This document shows positions 46,658 through 56,352 of a stretch of 64,000 bases of DNA, piece by piece. The stretch spans positions 806,001 to 870,000 of the forward strand of contig NZ_CP029347.1 in the NCBI RefSeq assembly GCF_003143555.1, written 5' to 3'. Source of the DNA: Saliniradius amylolyticus (GTDB lineage Bacteria; Pseudomonadota; Gammaproteobacteria; Enterobacterales; Alteromonadaceae). Both the position numbers and the translations under genes were made by a program. The notes under the pieces are model-generated. The model ran no database searches, had not been told where the DNA came from, and saw nothing but the letters and a program-made list of their open reading frames with translations. Within the stretch, counting starts at the first letter, position 1. Each line of letters opens with the position of its first letter.

Positions 46658-49600
46658 ATGAGACGCGTACTCGACCATCTTGTAGGAGGATTATTTCTCT
46701 CCGTACTGTTAGTCAGTTCCGTGCACGCGTCGGTCTCGCCTACCATCCCTATCCCTCAGTTCAAACAGCTTTCAACCGCGGATGGCCTCAGCCAGGATAC
46801 CGTGAATGACTTATTGATCGCGCCAGATGGTTATCTTTGGGTCGCCACCGAGTTTGGCCTACACCGCTATGACGGCTACCGGGTCAGCCTGGCACCGGCC
46901 CCTCTCAACGGTTTGCCGATAGTGCGACTTGCCGTCGACCAGCAAGGCCGCTTATGGGCGGGTACAAGGTATTCGGGGATCTATGTTTTTGATCTGTCCA
47001 GTGGCGAGATAATTAAACACCTTAAACTCCCCTTTGAAGATAATGAAAGCATCATGCAGACCATGGAAGGTTTTATTGCTGATCGAGCCGATGCTAGCTT
47101 ACTGGCTGTCAGTAATCGCGTTATCCGAGTCGGGACTTCCGGGGAGGTTGGTGAAGAGCTTGTAAGTATTGGCGACTCCCTTGTTGATACGCACCGATGG
47201 ATACGAGCTATTCATCGGCTGGGAGATGTGCTCTACATTGGGACCACGGCTGGCTGCATTGCCTATCATCTGAAATTGGATGTTATGCGTTCTGTTCAGT
47301 TGGTACCGGAGTCACAGAAAAATAAAGATAATAGCAATGTAAAAGCGTTTTATAATAGTGGGGATCGCGTCTACATTGGCACGGTCGAAGGGCTCTATTC
47401 AACCAGTCACCAACAAGTGATTGATTATCTGGAAAGCGCGGCATCATTCCCCACGGTTGAAGTCATCTTACCCCAGAGAAATATCTGGCAGATAGTTGAT
47501 AGCCAAAGAGGAACTTATCTTGCCACCGACCATGGTCTTTACCTCTTATCCAATTCAAACGCGGAAACCTTGCATATCTTCCGTACCAGTGATGGAAGAA
47601 TCCCAATATCCGATGATGATTTGAAAACAGTCGCTTTGGATAAGCACGGCAACCTATGGCTGGGCACTCAATCCGATGGTGCTCTTTACTGGTCGGCTGA
47701 CGCACTTGGTTTTCAAACCATATCTCAACATACCCACTCCCAACTGAGTCACGATCAAGTATGGACAATTCATGAGTCTGACAATGGATTGATCTGGATA
47801 GGGACTCAAAACGGTTTGAACGCTTATGAGCCTGATACGGGGGAAGTCACAAGCTATCTGGTTAATCAAGATGAGAAGCAAGTGGAGAGTGCCAGCAGTA
47901 TTTACCAAATCCTTCCTTTGGGAGAGGGTAAACTCTGGCTAACGACGGCAAGCGAAGTTGGTCTGTTTGATACTTCAACTGGCCATTATTCTGAAGTTAC
48001 GCTTACCGGGGCGGCCTCTATGCCCAAATACGTTTGGGGCGCTAACCTGGACGCCCGGGGCCGAGTCTGGTTCGTCGCTGAAGCGGGAATCTACACTTAT
48101 GAGCCCGATACCAACAAACTGACACTGAATGAGAAACTCAGTGCAAAATTTAATATCAATGAAGTTGCTGGGATACTATCAACAGAGAGTGAGTTCCCAA
48201 ATGAACTTATGTTATCGGTCAGTGGGGCACTATGGCAGCTGAACACTGAAACCAATGAGGTTGATAAAGTCCACGAAGTGGAAGGTGAGATCGGTCCCTA
48301 CGAATATGCTGAGAGCGTAGTATTTGATCATGACAACAGGCTGTGGGTAAGTTATTCCGGTCATGGGCTGTATGTTGTTGACAGGCAGACAAAGCAAGTT
48401 GTCGCGCATTATGATGCCAAGAACAGTGGCCTTGAGAGTGACACTCTTTACCAACTCACAACGGACAGCAAAGGTAATATCTGGACCAGTTCTCACACTG
48501 GTTTGTACCGCTACTCGTTCGACACAGAGACCTTCCAACAGTTTGATGTGACACAAGGCTTGCTGACTAATGAGTTCAACGGTGGAGCCAGCTCGAAGTT
48601 AGATGATGGGCGCATTGTCTTTGGTTCAGTAAAAGGAGCCGTAGCGGTAACGCCTTCGGCGTTCAACGTGGCCCCGGAGCATCAGGGTAAGGTTAAGGTG
48701 AGCGATATACGCTTGCTCTCTGGGGGCCTCGACTACCCTTTGGTGGACCTCACAGGTGAAAAAGTCGTTATCGATCATGACGATGTAGGCTTAGTCGTTG
48801 AGTTCACCACTGTGGATTATAAGTACAGCGACCAGACACGATTTCGGTACACCCTCTCTGGAGATAAAAGTATTCAGTCCCCGCCCAGCAAGGAAGCTTT
48901 CGCCGTATTCCCTAACCTTTCGCCTGGCGAATATCAACTGACTATTTATGCTCAGGATCCTGGATCGGGCGAATCTCTGATCCCAGCCTATCTAAGCATC
49001 CATGTCATGCACGCGCCCTGGTCTTCACCATTGGCTTTGTCCCTTTATGTCTTGTTGACGCTCACACTATTTGGAGCCTGGCTCTATCACCGACAGCTGG
49101 GGCGTCAGCGTTTAATTGAGGCAAACACCAGTTTGCAGGAGAACCAGAGGCGACTTCAACTTGCCTTGGCTGTCAGTAACAGCGGCGTGTGGGAGTGGCA
49201 AGCGGATACGAATCAGTGTTACGAGCCCAGAATTAAAGACGTATTGGGGTATAGCTCTGATCGCATTGATATGGATGAATTTCATGCATTGATTCATCCG
49301 GAGGACCGGCAGCACGCTATCGACCACTGGCAGGCATTCTTAGACAATTCACAAGCGATCTTTGATATCAGCTATCGTCTGAAGGGGAACGATAATCTAT
49401 GGTATTGGTTCCGTGACTTGGGACGTGCTGTATCAAGGGACGAAGATGGGCAAGCCCTTCAGGCAAGCGGCATCTATACCAATATTACTGAGACGCGAAT
49501 TAATGAAGAACGGGCGAAACTGTTTGGTGAAGCCTATAAAAATACTCAGGACTGGGTCGTTATTCTGAATGCAAGACAAGCCCCTATCGCTGCCAATGAC

Positions 49601-51169
49601 GCCTTTCTAAGAGTCTTTGGTTATCGCCATGAGGGGGAACTGACGGCTCAAAAAGCGGACTTCTCCTTTGGCGTAGATAAAGAAAAACGGCGCTACTATA
49701 CCTCTGTCATCAGTCACTTGGCTTTAAATGACTACTGGCAGGGTGAGGATCTCATAACACCCTCTGATGGCCAATCGAGAGATGTACAGGTCAGAATCAG
49801 CGCCGTGTCTATGTCACCGGCCAAAGAGGCTGCAGAGCTTTACTATGTAGTGATATTGACTGACATCAGTGAGCAGAAACAGGCTGAGAATGAGCTTAAG
49901 CAATTGGCAAATTACGATCCTCTCACTAACTTGCCTAATCGTTCTCTTTTAATGGACCGGATCAAACAGGGAATCCATCATGCCCGCCGCTATAAAAATC
50001 AAATGGCATTGTTGTTTGTTGATTTGGATAAATTTAAGCAAGTCAATGATTCGATGGGTCACGAAGCCGGTGATTCGCTGCTCCAGGAAATAGCGAATCG
50101 TATGCAGCTGGTGCTGAGGGGAGGCGATACTGTTGCTCGCCTCGGAGGTGATGAATTTGTCATTCTCTCGTCCGATTATGACAGCGTGGAAGACGTTACT
50201 CACATGGCTGACCGCATTATTCACACGGTGGAACGTCCGGTAGTTTTAAACGGTCAGGAAGTGACGGTTTCCTGCAGTATTGGTATTGCTTTATTCCCTG
50301 ATGATGCAGGGGACTCCTCAGCGTTGCTGCGTAATGCCGATATCGCTATGTATCATGCCAAGGAAATGGGGCGCGGCCATTTTCAATTCTTTGCCGAACA
50401 TATGAACGAGAGAGCCCATGGCCAGCTTGAAGCTGAGCAAGAGCTAAGGCGCGCATTCGCGCAACAAGAGTTCATTAATTACTATCAGCCTATTATGGAT
50501 ACGGCTAATGACTGCATTATGGGGTATGAGCTGTTACTGCGTTGGCAAAAACAGGGGCAACTTATCTCCCCGGCTGACTTTATACCCATGGCCGAGGATA
50601 TGGGCCTGATAGTACCAATGACCATTCAGGCGATAGAACGAGGGGTCGAGTTTCTTAAGACCCAATACGGCAAAATGGAGTCCTGTTATTTATCGGTTAA
50701 TCTATCGCCCGTTCATTTCGAGTCAGATATGGACATGAGTCAAGTGCTGTCTGCGTTAGACGACGCAAATCTTCCCCCTTCAGTGATTACTTTTGAAATA
50801 ACTGAAGGCGTATTAATGAAAGACTACCAACAGGCCAGGCAGACGATGGGTGAGCTCAAGTCTGCAGGCTTCCGTTTAGCTCTGGATGACTTTGGTACCG
50901 GTTACTCTTCATTGAAATATTTAAAAGAGTTTCCGCTGGATCTACTCAAGATAGATAAGAGTTTTGTGGCTGACATTGGGTTGGACAAAAATGATGAGCA
51001 AATTATTGCGACCATACTGATGATGGCAAGTAATCTGGATATGCAGTGCATCGCCGAAGGAATTGAGTCTGAACAGCAGAAGGCTTTTCTTGAGAAGCTG
51101 GGGTGTTTCTGGCATCAGGGTTTTTATTACCACAAGCCTATGTCACAGGAGCAGTGCGGCAAACTGTAA
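46658..51169 (+). CDS. Propeller-PAS-PAS-GGDEF-EAL cyclic di-GMP sensor
   Basis: A 1,503-residue membrane sensor with a signal peptide (about 1-25), a periplasmic two-component-regulator propeller (about 30-700), a Y_Y_Y-type domain, a transmembrane helix (about 787-810), two PAS domains (about 828-1075), a GGDEF domain and an EAL domain. The diguanylate cyclase motif GGDEF (about 1163) is intact, with an RGGD inhibitory site upstream. The phosphodiesterase motifs ELLLR, ALDDFGTGYSS and KIDKSF are intact. Both activities are predicted. The ligand of the propeller is unknown. It is preceded by 242 bp without a visible gene. Confidence 0.93.
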   Translation: MRRVLDHLVGGLFLSVLLVSSVHASVSPTIPIPQFKQLSTADGLSQDTVNDLLIAPDGYLWVATEFGLHRYDGYRVSLAPAPLNGLPIVRLAVDQQGRLWAGTRYSGIYVFDLSSGEIIKHLKLPFEDNESIMQTMEGFIADRADASLLAVSNRVIRVGTSGEVGEELVSIGDSLVDTHRWIRAIHRLGDVLYIGTTAGCIAYHLKLDVMRSVQLVPESQKNKDNSNVKAFYNSGDRVYIGTVEGLYSTSHQQVIDYLESAASFPTVEVILPQRNIWQIVDSQRGTYLATDHGLYLLSNSNAETLHIFRTSDGRIPISDDDLKTVALDKHGNLWLGTQSDGALYWSADALGFQTISQHTHSQLSHDQVWTIHESDNGLIWIGTQNGLNAYEPDTGEVTSYLVNQDEKQVESASSIYQILPLGEGKLWLTTASEVGLFDTSTGHYSEVTLTGAASMPKYVWGANLDARGRVWFVAEAGIYTYEPDTNKLTLNEKLSAKFNINEVAGILSTESEFPNELMLSVSGALWQLNTETNEVDKVHEVEGEIGPYEYAESVVFDHDNRLWVSYSGHGLYVVDRQTKQVVAHYDAKNSGLESDTLYQLTTDSKGNIWTSSHTGLYRYSFDTETFQQFDVTQGLLTNEFNGGASSKLDDGRIVFGSVKGAVAVTPSAFNVAPEHQGKVKVSDIRLLSGGLDYPLVDLTGEKVVIDHDDVGLVVEFTTVDYKYSDQTRFRYTLSGDKSIQSPPSKEAFAVFPNLSPGEYQLTIYAQDPGSGESLIPAYLSIHVMHAPWSSPLALSLYVLLTLTLFGAWLYHRQLGRQRLIEANTSLQENQRRLQLALAVSNSGVWEWQADTNQCYEPRIKDVLGYSSDRIDMDEFHALIHPEDRQHAIDHWQAFLDNSQAIFDISYRLKGNDNLWYWFRDLGRAVSRDEDGQALQASGIYTNITETRINEERAKLFGEAYKNTQDWVVILNARQAPIAANDAFLRVFGYRHEGELTAQKADFSFGVDKEKRRYYTSVISHLALNDYWQGEDLITPSDGQSRDVQVRISAVSMSPAKEAAELYYVVILTDISEQKQAENELKQLANYDPLTNLPNRSLLMDRIKQGIHHARRYKNQMALLFVDLDKFKQVNDSMGHEAGDSLLQEIANRMQLVLRGGDTVARLGGDEFVILSSDYDSVEDVTHMADRIIHTVERPVVLNGQEVTVSCSIGIALFPDDAGDSSALLRNADIAMYHAKEMGRGHFQFFAEHMNERAHGQLEAEQELRRAFAQQEFINYYQPIMDTANDCIMGYELLLRWQKQGQLISPADFIPMAEDMGLIVPMTIQAIERGVEFLKTQYGKMESCYLSVNLSPVHFESDMDMSQVLSALDDANLPPSVITFEITEGVLMKDYQQARQTMGELKSAGFRLALDDFGTGYSSLKYLKEFPLDLLKIDKSFVADIGLDKNDEQIIATILMMASNLDMQCIAEGIESEQQKAFLEKLGCFWHQGFYYHKPMSQEQCGKL

Positions 51170-51205
51170 CCTTGTCTTCAGGTGTGTGTCGGAAGTTGGC
51201 GGCAG

Positions 51206-51520
51206 TTATACCCGGCGGGTGGTTTGTCCCTTTAGATCTTGCCAGCTTTCCGGGAATTTGCCTTGCAGCACATAGGAGAAGGCGATCAACTCGGCAATCA
51301 CATAATAGAGCTCCGGTGGAATTTCCTGACCCAGATCCAGGGTATTAAGAAAAGTCGCCAATTGCTCGTCTTCATGCACCAGCACGCCATTTTCTCTTGC
51401 TAACTGGATGATATCTTCTGCCAGGTCGCCAAAGCCCTTGGCGATGACCTCAGGGGCGGATTGTTTGCCATCCTGATACTTCAGGCCAACGGCCGATTTG
51501 GGTTTGTTAGATTCACTCAT
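51206..51520 (-). CDS. FlhB C-terminal-domain protein (FlhB-like switch fragment)
   Basis: A 104-residue soluble protein matching the C-terminal cytoplasmic part of FlhB. It starts just where FlhB is cleaved: the AVGLKYQDGKQSAPEVIAKG segment corresponds to the region after NPTH, but the NPTH itself and all membrane segments are absent. It overlaps the upstream FliK-like gene (ATGA). It could act with or in place of the processed FlhB fragment. Not a truncated remnant, as its start is well formed. Confidence 0.85.
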   Translation of the reverse strand: MSESNKPKSAVGLKYQDGKQSAPEVIAKGFGDLAEDIIQLARENGVLVHEDEQLATFLNTLDLGQEIPPELYYVIAELIAFSYVLQGKFPESWQDLKGQTTRRV

Positions 51521-53457
51521 GCATGGGTCTCAAAAAGATGGTAAGGCTGGGGTTTCAGACTCTTGGGGATCTGCCCCAGCTCGCACCGGGTATCGGTTAC
51601 CGTCAGTCCCAGGGTTTCCAGGCGCTCTTTTAACAGCGGCAAATACTTTTCAGCCTTATTCTTTACATGTGGCTGGTCGGCGTAAAGGTGCAGCTCCAAC
51701 TCCTGTCGGTACAACTTGGCTTTTGCCAATAACCCCTGTTCCTCGCCAATAGTGAGCCTCATCGTTAAGTTCCAGCGTTTCTCGCCCGTCGACTCCTCCG
51801 GATTATTGTGCTCAGGAAGATCTTCCCGCTTAATCAGTAGCTCTGCGTCGCGATGAGGCGCGCTGCCCAGTGGCAGGGTGTAATGAAACAGTTCCTGTCC
51901 TTGAATGGCGGCATCGGCCGCGCCAATCTTGCTACCTGGGTGCTGGTTTAACAGGCTGCTGAGCTGTCTTATCAGTTGATGACGCTGCTCAAGCTGGGCA
52001 AAGTTATTCAGATTCGGAAGCTGGGAGCCCGCAGTCGGAGCGCTGGCCTCACCGCGAGCTTGTATTAACTGACTGAGTCCCTCCATTAACCTGGTTCCTT
52101 GCTCAGGGCGATGGCGAGTCATGCGCGCGCTCAAGGCGATCTGCAATAAGGTGACCAGCCCGCCCATAAAGCCACTCTGACTGGTCGGGGTAGTCAGTTG
52201 GGTGGGCGTTATATTCAGTGCAGGGAGAGTCAGCAGTTGCCGGAGTTGCTGAGCGTCATCCCGGCTGCCCTGTGGCAGGCTACGGTTGAGCTGCTCACTA
52301 ATTTTATTCATTAAGCCACCCAGTTCACCACTCTTTGGCAGCCCCTTTAAAGTGGCCTGGAGTTGGTTCAGGCCCTCGGCCGGCGAACTCTGCTGGCTCT
52401 GCAGTTGCCTTAATAAGCCCACGATTTGTTGACGGGTCGAGGCATCGGCCTGTTGCGCCAGATTCACGATGGGAGAGGGCGGACGAGGCGGTAATTGAGG
52501 GCTAAGTTTTAAGCCTTGCTCGCTGAGTAATACTTCGGGCCTGGGCGTAATACGGCTGATATTCAGTCCGGTCGGTGGCTTGTCGCCCGCTTCGGGCGCC
52601 TTGATGCCTATCGGTTCTGGCCGGGCCAGACTCTTTAATTGCTTAATACCTTGATCGTCCAGCCTCAAAGTGGCGCTGGGACTGGCCGGAGAAGACCAGC
52701 GAGCCTGAAGGCGGCCCGGCTCGGCGTAACTGAGTTTGATTTGTGGCGATGGGCTTTGTCGTAACAGCTGCCCTAGCTCCTGTTTACTGGATTTTATCAG
52801 CAGCTGTTGCTGCCACTGCTGTAATTGAGTCTTGGAGAGTGTTGCTGCCGATTCCCCACTGACTAAGACTGGTGCCAATGAGGCTGCCTGTTGAGGCTGA
52901 AGTGGCAGTCTGGTGGATTGCTGCGATTTAGCCGACGTCAACGTAAGCTGCCACTGCTGTTGTACTTGTTTCAGCTCTAACTTCACCGCTTCGCCGGGTT
53001 TTACGCTTAGTTCCGGTCGGGCTGGTAGTTGTATGTGCTGACCTGAGGACAGTTTTATGCTGAGCTGCTGACGGCTACTTTCCATCACCGTGCCATTTAA
53101 GGTCAGGGGACCCGGTTGCTGACTGGCAAAGGCAGCCATGACCTTGGCTGACAGACTCGAGGAGAGGCTCTTGGATAGGAGCTGCACCTGGTCCCGGGTG
53201 CTGGTAGCTTGGGCGACCAAACCATACTGGTTGGCGCTTATCTGCTGCAGCTGATACTGCTGGCCGGTTTGTAACTGCCCGCTAACCTGACTTCTGGCTA
53301 CGGTAATGGGCTGATTGGACGCCATAAAAGTGATGGCTGTATCGTTCATCAGCTTTACTTTAAGTTGCAGGCCACTGAGATCCTGCCCCCGGCCCAATGC
53401 GGTCGGGGTGGTCATCTGGAGGCTCAGTTGTGGCAGTGTCAGGCGTAGGTCGCTCAT
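51517..53457 (-). CDS. FliK-like hook-length/substrate-switch protein
   Basis: A 646-residue Gln/Ser/Leu-rich protein with the flagellar hook-length control C-terminal domain (about residues 560-635: RWNLTMRLTIGEEQGLL and ELELHLYAD). The first 550 residues are low-complexity and likely elongated. It is coupled to the FlhB-C-like gene, the partner that FliK touches in switching. It lies outside a typical fliK neighbourhood, so a second, standard fliK elsewhere is likely; the name is withheld for that reason. Confidence 0.82.
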   Translation of the reverse strand: MSDLRLTLPQLSLQMTTPTALGRGQDLSGLQLKVKLMNDTAITFMASNQPITVARSQVSGQLQTGQQYQLQQISANQYGLVAQATSTRDQVQLLSKSLSSSLSAKVMAAFASQQPGPLTLNGTVMESSRQQLSIKLSSGQHIQLPARPELSVKPGEAVKLELKQVQQQWQLTLTSAKSQQSTRLPLQPQQAASLAPVLVSGESAATLSKTQLQQWQQQLLIKSSKQELGQLLRQSPSPQIKLSYAEPGRLQARWSSPASPSATLRLDDQGIKQLKSLARPEPIGIKAPEAGDKPPTGLNISRITPRPEVLLSEQGLKLSPQLPPRPPSPIVNLAQQADASTRQQIVGLLRQLQSQQSSPAEGLNQLQATLKGLPKSGELGGLMNKISEQLNRSLPQGSRDDAQQLRQLLTLPALNITPTQLTTPTSQSGFMGGLVTLLQIALSARMTRHRPEQGTRLMEGLSQLIQARGEASAPTAGSQLPNLNNFAQLEQRHQLIRQLSSLLNQHPGSKIGAADAAIQGQELFHYTLPLGSAPHRDAELLIKREDLPEHNNPEESTGEKRWNLTMRLTIGEEQGLLAKAKLYRQELELHLYADQPHVKNKAEKYLPLLKERLETLGLTVTDTRCELGQIPKSLKPQPYHLFETHA

Positions 53458-53637
53458 AGATTGTTATCGGCAATATTCGCTGGCTTATGAATTAGGAACC
53501 CTTTGATCATCATCAACTATAACTCGGCGAGGACGACAACACGAGATCTGGCAAAGGGGGGTGGCTGTGGTATCATTGGCGCCGTTTTTTTAGCCCACTT
53601 TTAAGGCACCGTAGTTGCCTGTGCTGGAGTACTGAGC

Positions 53638-54261
53638 TTGGCGTCTTTGTCCGCTGACAATTTGGCCTGCGTTAAACGTGATCGGGTGCTGTTTGAGGGC
53701 CTGAGTCTGCGGTTGCAGCCCGGGCAAATTCTGCAAATCGCCGGGGTTAACGGCGCAGGGAAAACCAGTTTACTGCGCATACTGGCGGGCCTCTCGATGC
53801 CTGAGAGCGGACGGGTATGCTGGAATGACAGCCCCATAGACGATGACCCGTGTGGCTTTCATCAATCCTTGATCTATATCGGCCATAAGCCCGGCGTGAA
53901 TCGCCTCTGTAGTGCCCAACAAAATCTGGAACAGTGGTGCCGTATTCACGAAGTGGCTCATGAGCAACATATCCTCCCGGTGATCGACCGTTTAGGCCTG
54001 GTCGGGCTGGAAGACCTGCCTGCCGGACAGCTTTCCGCCGGACAACAGCGGCGTATCGCCTTGGCGCGACTCTGGTTAAAAAGTGCTCCTCTGTGGGTCC
54101 TGGATGAACCCTTCACCGCTTTGGATCGTAATGCAATTGCTTTGGTGGAACGGCGTATGCAGCAGCATCTTGAGCATGGTGGCATGATTGCGGTGACATC
54201 TCATCAGCCGCTGTCGTTGTCCCACTCGCTGGAGCGGTTAGAACTGGAGTATCAGTTATGA
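53638..54261 (+). CDS. ccmA: Haem exporter ATP-binding protein CcmA
   Basis: ATPase of the CcmABCD complex that releases haem-loaded CcmE for cytochrome c maturation. The 207 residues have GVNGAGKTSLLR (Walker A), LSAGQQRRIALARLWL (signature) and WVLDEPFTALD (Walker B). The TTG start has GGAG eight bases upstream. It opens a tightly overlapping ccm operon; the ccmB start overlaps its stop (ATGA). Confidence 0.95.
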   Translation: MASLSADNLACVKRDRVLFEGLSLRLQPGQILQIAGVNGAGKTSLLRILAGLSMPESGRVCWNDSPIDDDPCGFHQSLIYIGHKPGVNRLCSAQQNLEQWCRIHEVAHEQHILPVIDRLGLVGLEDLPAGQLSAGQQRRIALARLWLKSAPLWVLDEPFTALDRNAIALVERRMQQHLEHGGMIAVTSHQPLSLSHSLERLELEYQL

Positions 54262-54926
54262 GTCGTGGGCTTAACGCCGTGTTTGCGCGTGAACTGAGTC
54301 TGGCCTATCAGCAGCGCTCTGAGCTGGCTCAGCCTCTGGTGTTTTTTATTCTGGTTATCACCCTGTTTCCATTGGCCGTGGGGCCAGGTCCGCAAACGTT
54401 ACAGAAGCTGGCTCCCGGTATTGTCTGGATTGCGGCTTTGCTGTCGTCCTTGCTGGGGCTGGAGCGGTTGTTTCGGGATGATTTTGAAGATGGCTGGTTA
54501 GAACAGCAAATGCTCAGTCCGATTCCTTTATCGGTCCTGGTTATTGTGAAGGTAAGTACTCACTGGCTATTAACTATAATGCCGCTGTTGCTGATTTCGC
54601 CACTGTTGGCGTTGTTGCTCAATCTCTCTTCGCACATGTATTGGGCCTTATTGCTTACCTTATTAATCGGTACGCCCCTGCTAAGTCTTGTGGGGGCCGG
54701 TGGTGTGGCTTTGACCCTGGGCCTTAAGCGGGGCGGGGTTCTATTGTCCCTGTTACTGTTACCGCTGTTTGTGCCTCTGTTAATTTTTGCCACCTCGGCG
54801 GTCGATGCCGCCTCCATGCAACTGGATTACACGGGACAGCTTGCCATTATGGGGGCCCTGTTATTACTGGCACTGGCTTTGATGCCTTTTGCTACAGCTT
54901 ATGGTTTAAGAGTGAGTCAGAACTGA
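54258..54926 (+). CDS. ccmB: Haem exporter membrane protein CcmB
   Basis: A 222-residue, six-helix inner-membrane protein forming the channel partner of CcmA. The C-terminal half is extremely hydrophobic and Leu-rich. The stop overlaps ccmC (TGATG). Confidence 0.95.
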   Translation: MSRGLNAVFARELSLAYQQRSELAQPLVFFILVITLFPLAVGPGPQTLQKLAPGIVWIAALLSSLLGLERLFRDDFEDGWLEQQMLSPIPLSVLVIVKVSTHWLLTIMPLLLISPLLALLLNLSSHMYWALLLTLLIGTPLLSLVGAGGVALTLGLKRGGVLLSLLLLPLFVPLLIFATSAVDAASMQLDYTGQLAIMGALLLLALALMPFATAYGLRVSQN

Positions 54927-55669
54927 TGTGGAAATGGCTACATCCTTACGCAAAAACGGACAGAGCTTATCAACTGTGTGGCCAATTGTGGCCCTGGCTG
55001 GCGGGTTTGTCTTTATTGATATTGCTTGTGGGCTTTATCTGGGGGCTGGCGTTCGCGCCAGCCGACTACCAGCAGGGCGATTCGTTTCGCATTATCTATC
55101 TGCATGTGCCCAGTGCCATCTGGTCTATGGGCGCCTATTCAGCCATGGCTATTGCGGCCTTTATAGGGCTTGTATGGCAGATACGCACCGCTAACATGGC
55201 CATCGCTGCGATTGCCCCTGTGGGGGCGGTCATGACACTGATTGCCCTGATTACGGGGGCCGCGTGGGGCAAGCCCATGTGGGGTACCTGGTGGGTGTGG
55301 GATGCGCGTCTGACCTCCGAGTTAATTTTACTGTTTTTGTATCTGGGGGTGATGGCGCTGTACAACGCCTTTGATGACAAGCAGCAGGGAGCCAAGGCAT
55401 CGGGGGTGATGGCTTTGATCGGCGTGGTTAATTTGCCCATCATCCATTTCTCGGTGGAATGGTGGAATACCTTGCATCAGGGGGCGACCATCACTAAGTT
55501 TGCCAAGCCTTCCATCGATAATGCCATGCTGTGGCCGCTGTTATTATCGTTGCTGGGACTGGGCTTATTTGTAGCGGCGGCAAGTCTGTACCGGCTGCAG
55601 AATGAGATCTTGCGTCGTGAGATCCACCGGCCCTGGGTGGTGAAGTTGATTCAGGGGCAGGAGGACTAA
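54926..55669 (+). CDS. ccmC: Haem transporter CcmC
   Basis: A 247-residue membrane protein of the haem-handling family. The tryptophan-rich WWD motif GTWWVWDARLTSE (about residue 118) binds haem and is followed by predicted His ligands in the periplasmic loops. CcmC delivers haem to CcmE. One base separates its stop from ccmD. Confidence 0.96.
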   Translation: MWKWLHPYAKTDRAYQLCGQLWPWLAGLSLLILLVGFIWGLAFAPADYQQGDSFRIIYLHVPSAIWSMGAYSAMAIAAFIGLVWQIRTANMAIAAIAPVGAVMTLIALITGAAWGKPMWGTWWVWDARLTSELILLFLYLGVMALYNAFDDKQQGAKASGVMALIGVVNLPIIHFSVEWWNTLHQGATITKFAKPSIDNAMLWPLLLSLLGLGLFVAAASLYRLQNEILRREIHRPWVVKLIQGQED

Positions 55670-55670
55670 G

Positions 55671-55880
55671 ATGGCATTTGCGTCTTTCAGTGAGTTTTGG
55701 GCGATGGGCGGCTATGGCTTTTTTGTCTGGTTGTCTTTTGGTACGGGTGTGGGGCTAATGCTTTGGCTCTGGGGCCAGGGCATCTGGAGCCGTCGTCAAT
55801 TGCGTCGCCAGGTACAAAAAGAGTTGCAGCGTCAGCAGCGCATTAAGCAGTATCGACAACAGCAGGAGAGTGGACAGTGA
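55671..55880 (+). CDS. ccmD: CcmD, small membrane subunit
   Basis: A 69-residue protein with one transmembrane helix (about residues 13-34) and a basic, Gln-rich C-terminal tail, the usual CcmD form. It stabilises the CcmABC-CcmE complex. GGAGG precedes the ATG, and the stop overlaps the ccmE GTG start. Confidence 0.92.
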   Translation: MAFASFSEFWAMGGYGFFVWLSFGTGVGLMLWLWGQGIWSRRQLRRQVQKELQRQQRIKQYRQQQESGQ

Positions 55881-56344
55881 ACCCGAGAAGAAAACAACGT
55901 CTGATAGCCGTGAGCGCCATCGTCCTTGTGATGGCTGGGGCCGTTAGCCTGATGTTGTATGCACTCAATCAGAACATCGATCTGTTCTATACGCCCACTG
56001 AAATCGTCGAGGGCAAAAATGGCGCTAAGCCTCAGCCAGGTCAGCGCCTTCGAGTAGGTGGGCTGGTGGTGGAAGGGTCTGTTGAACGTGACCCGGACTC
56101 GCTGGCTGTCAGCTTTGACTTGATGGACACCGGCCCTAAAGTCACTGTGCGCTATCAAGGCATTCTGCCGGATCTGTTTCGTGAAGGACAAGGCATCGTC
56201 GCTACCGGCACCTTACAACAAGGTGATGTGATCGAAGCCGAAGAGGTGCTGGCCAAGCACGACGAGGAATATATGCCGCCCGAGGTGGCTGAAGCCATGA
56301 AAGGCATTAAGCACGTTAAACCCTCAGAAAATACCAGTTATTAG
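55877..56344 (+). CDS. ccmE: Haem chaperone CcmE
   Basis: A 155-residue periplasmic chaperone anchored by one N-terminal helix (about 8-30). The haem-binding His128 and Tyr132 form HDEEY, the family motif HXXXY. It carries haem covalently and hands it to CcmF. The GTG start overlaps ccmD. Confidence 0.96.
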   Translation: MNPRRKQRLIAVSAIVLVMAGAVSLMLYALNQNIDLFYTPTEIVEGKNGAKPQPGQRLRVGGLVVEGSVERDPDSLAVSFDLMDTGPKVTVRYQGILPDLFREGQGIVATGTLQQGDVIEAEEVLAKHDEEYMPPEVAEAMKGIKHVKPSENTSY

Positions 56345-56352
56345 AGCCGTTT

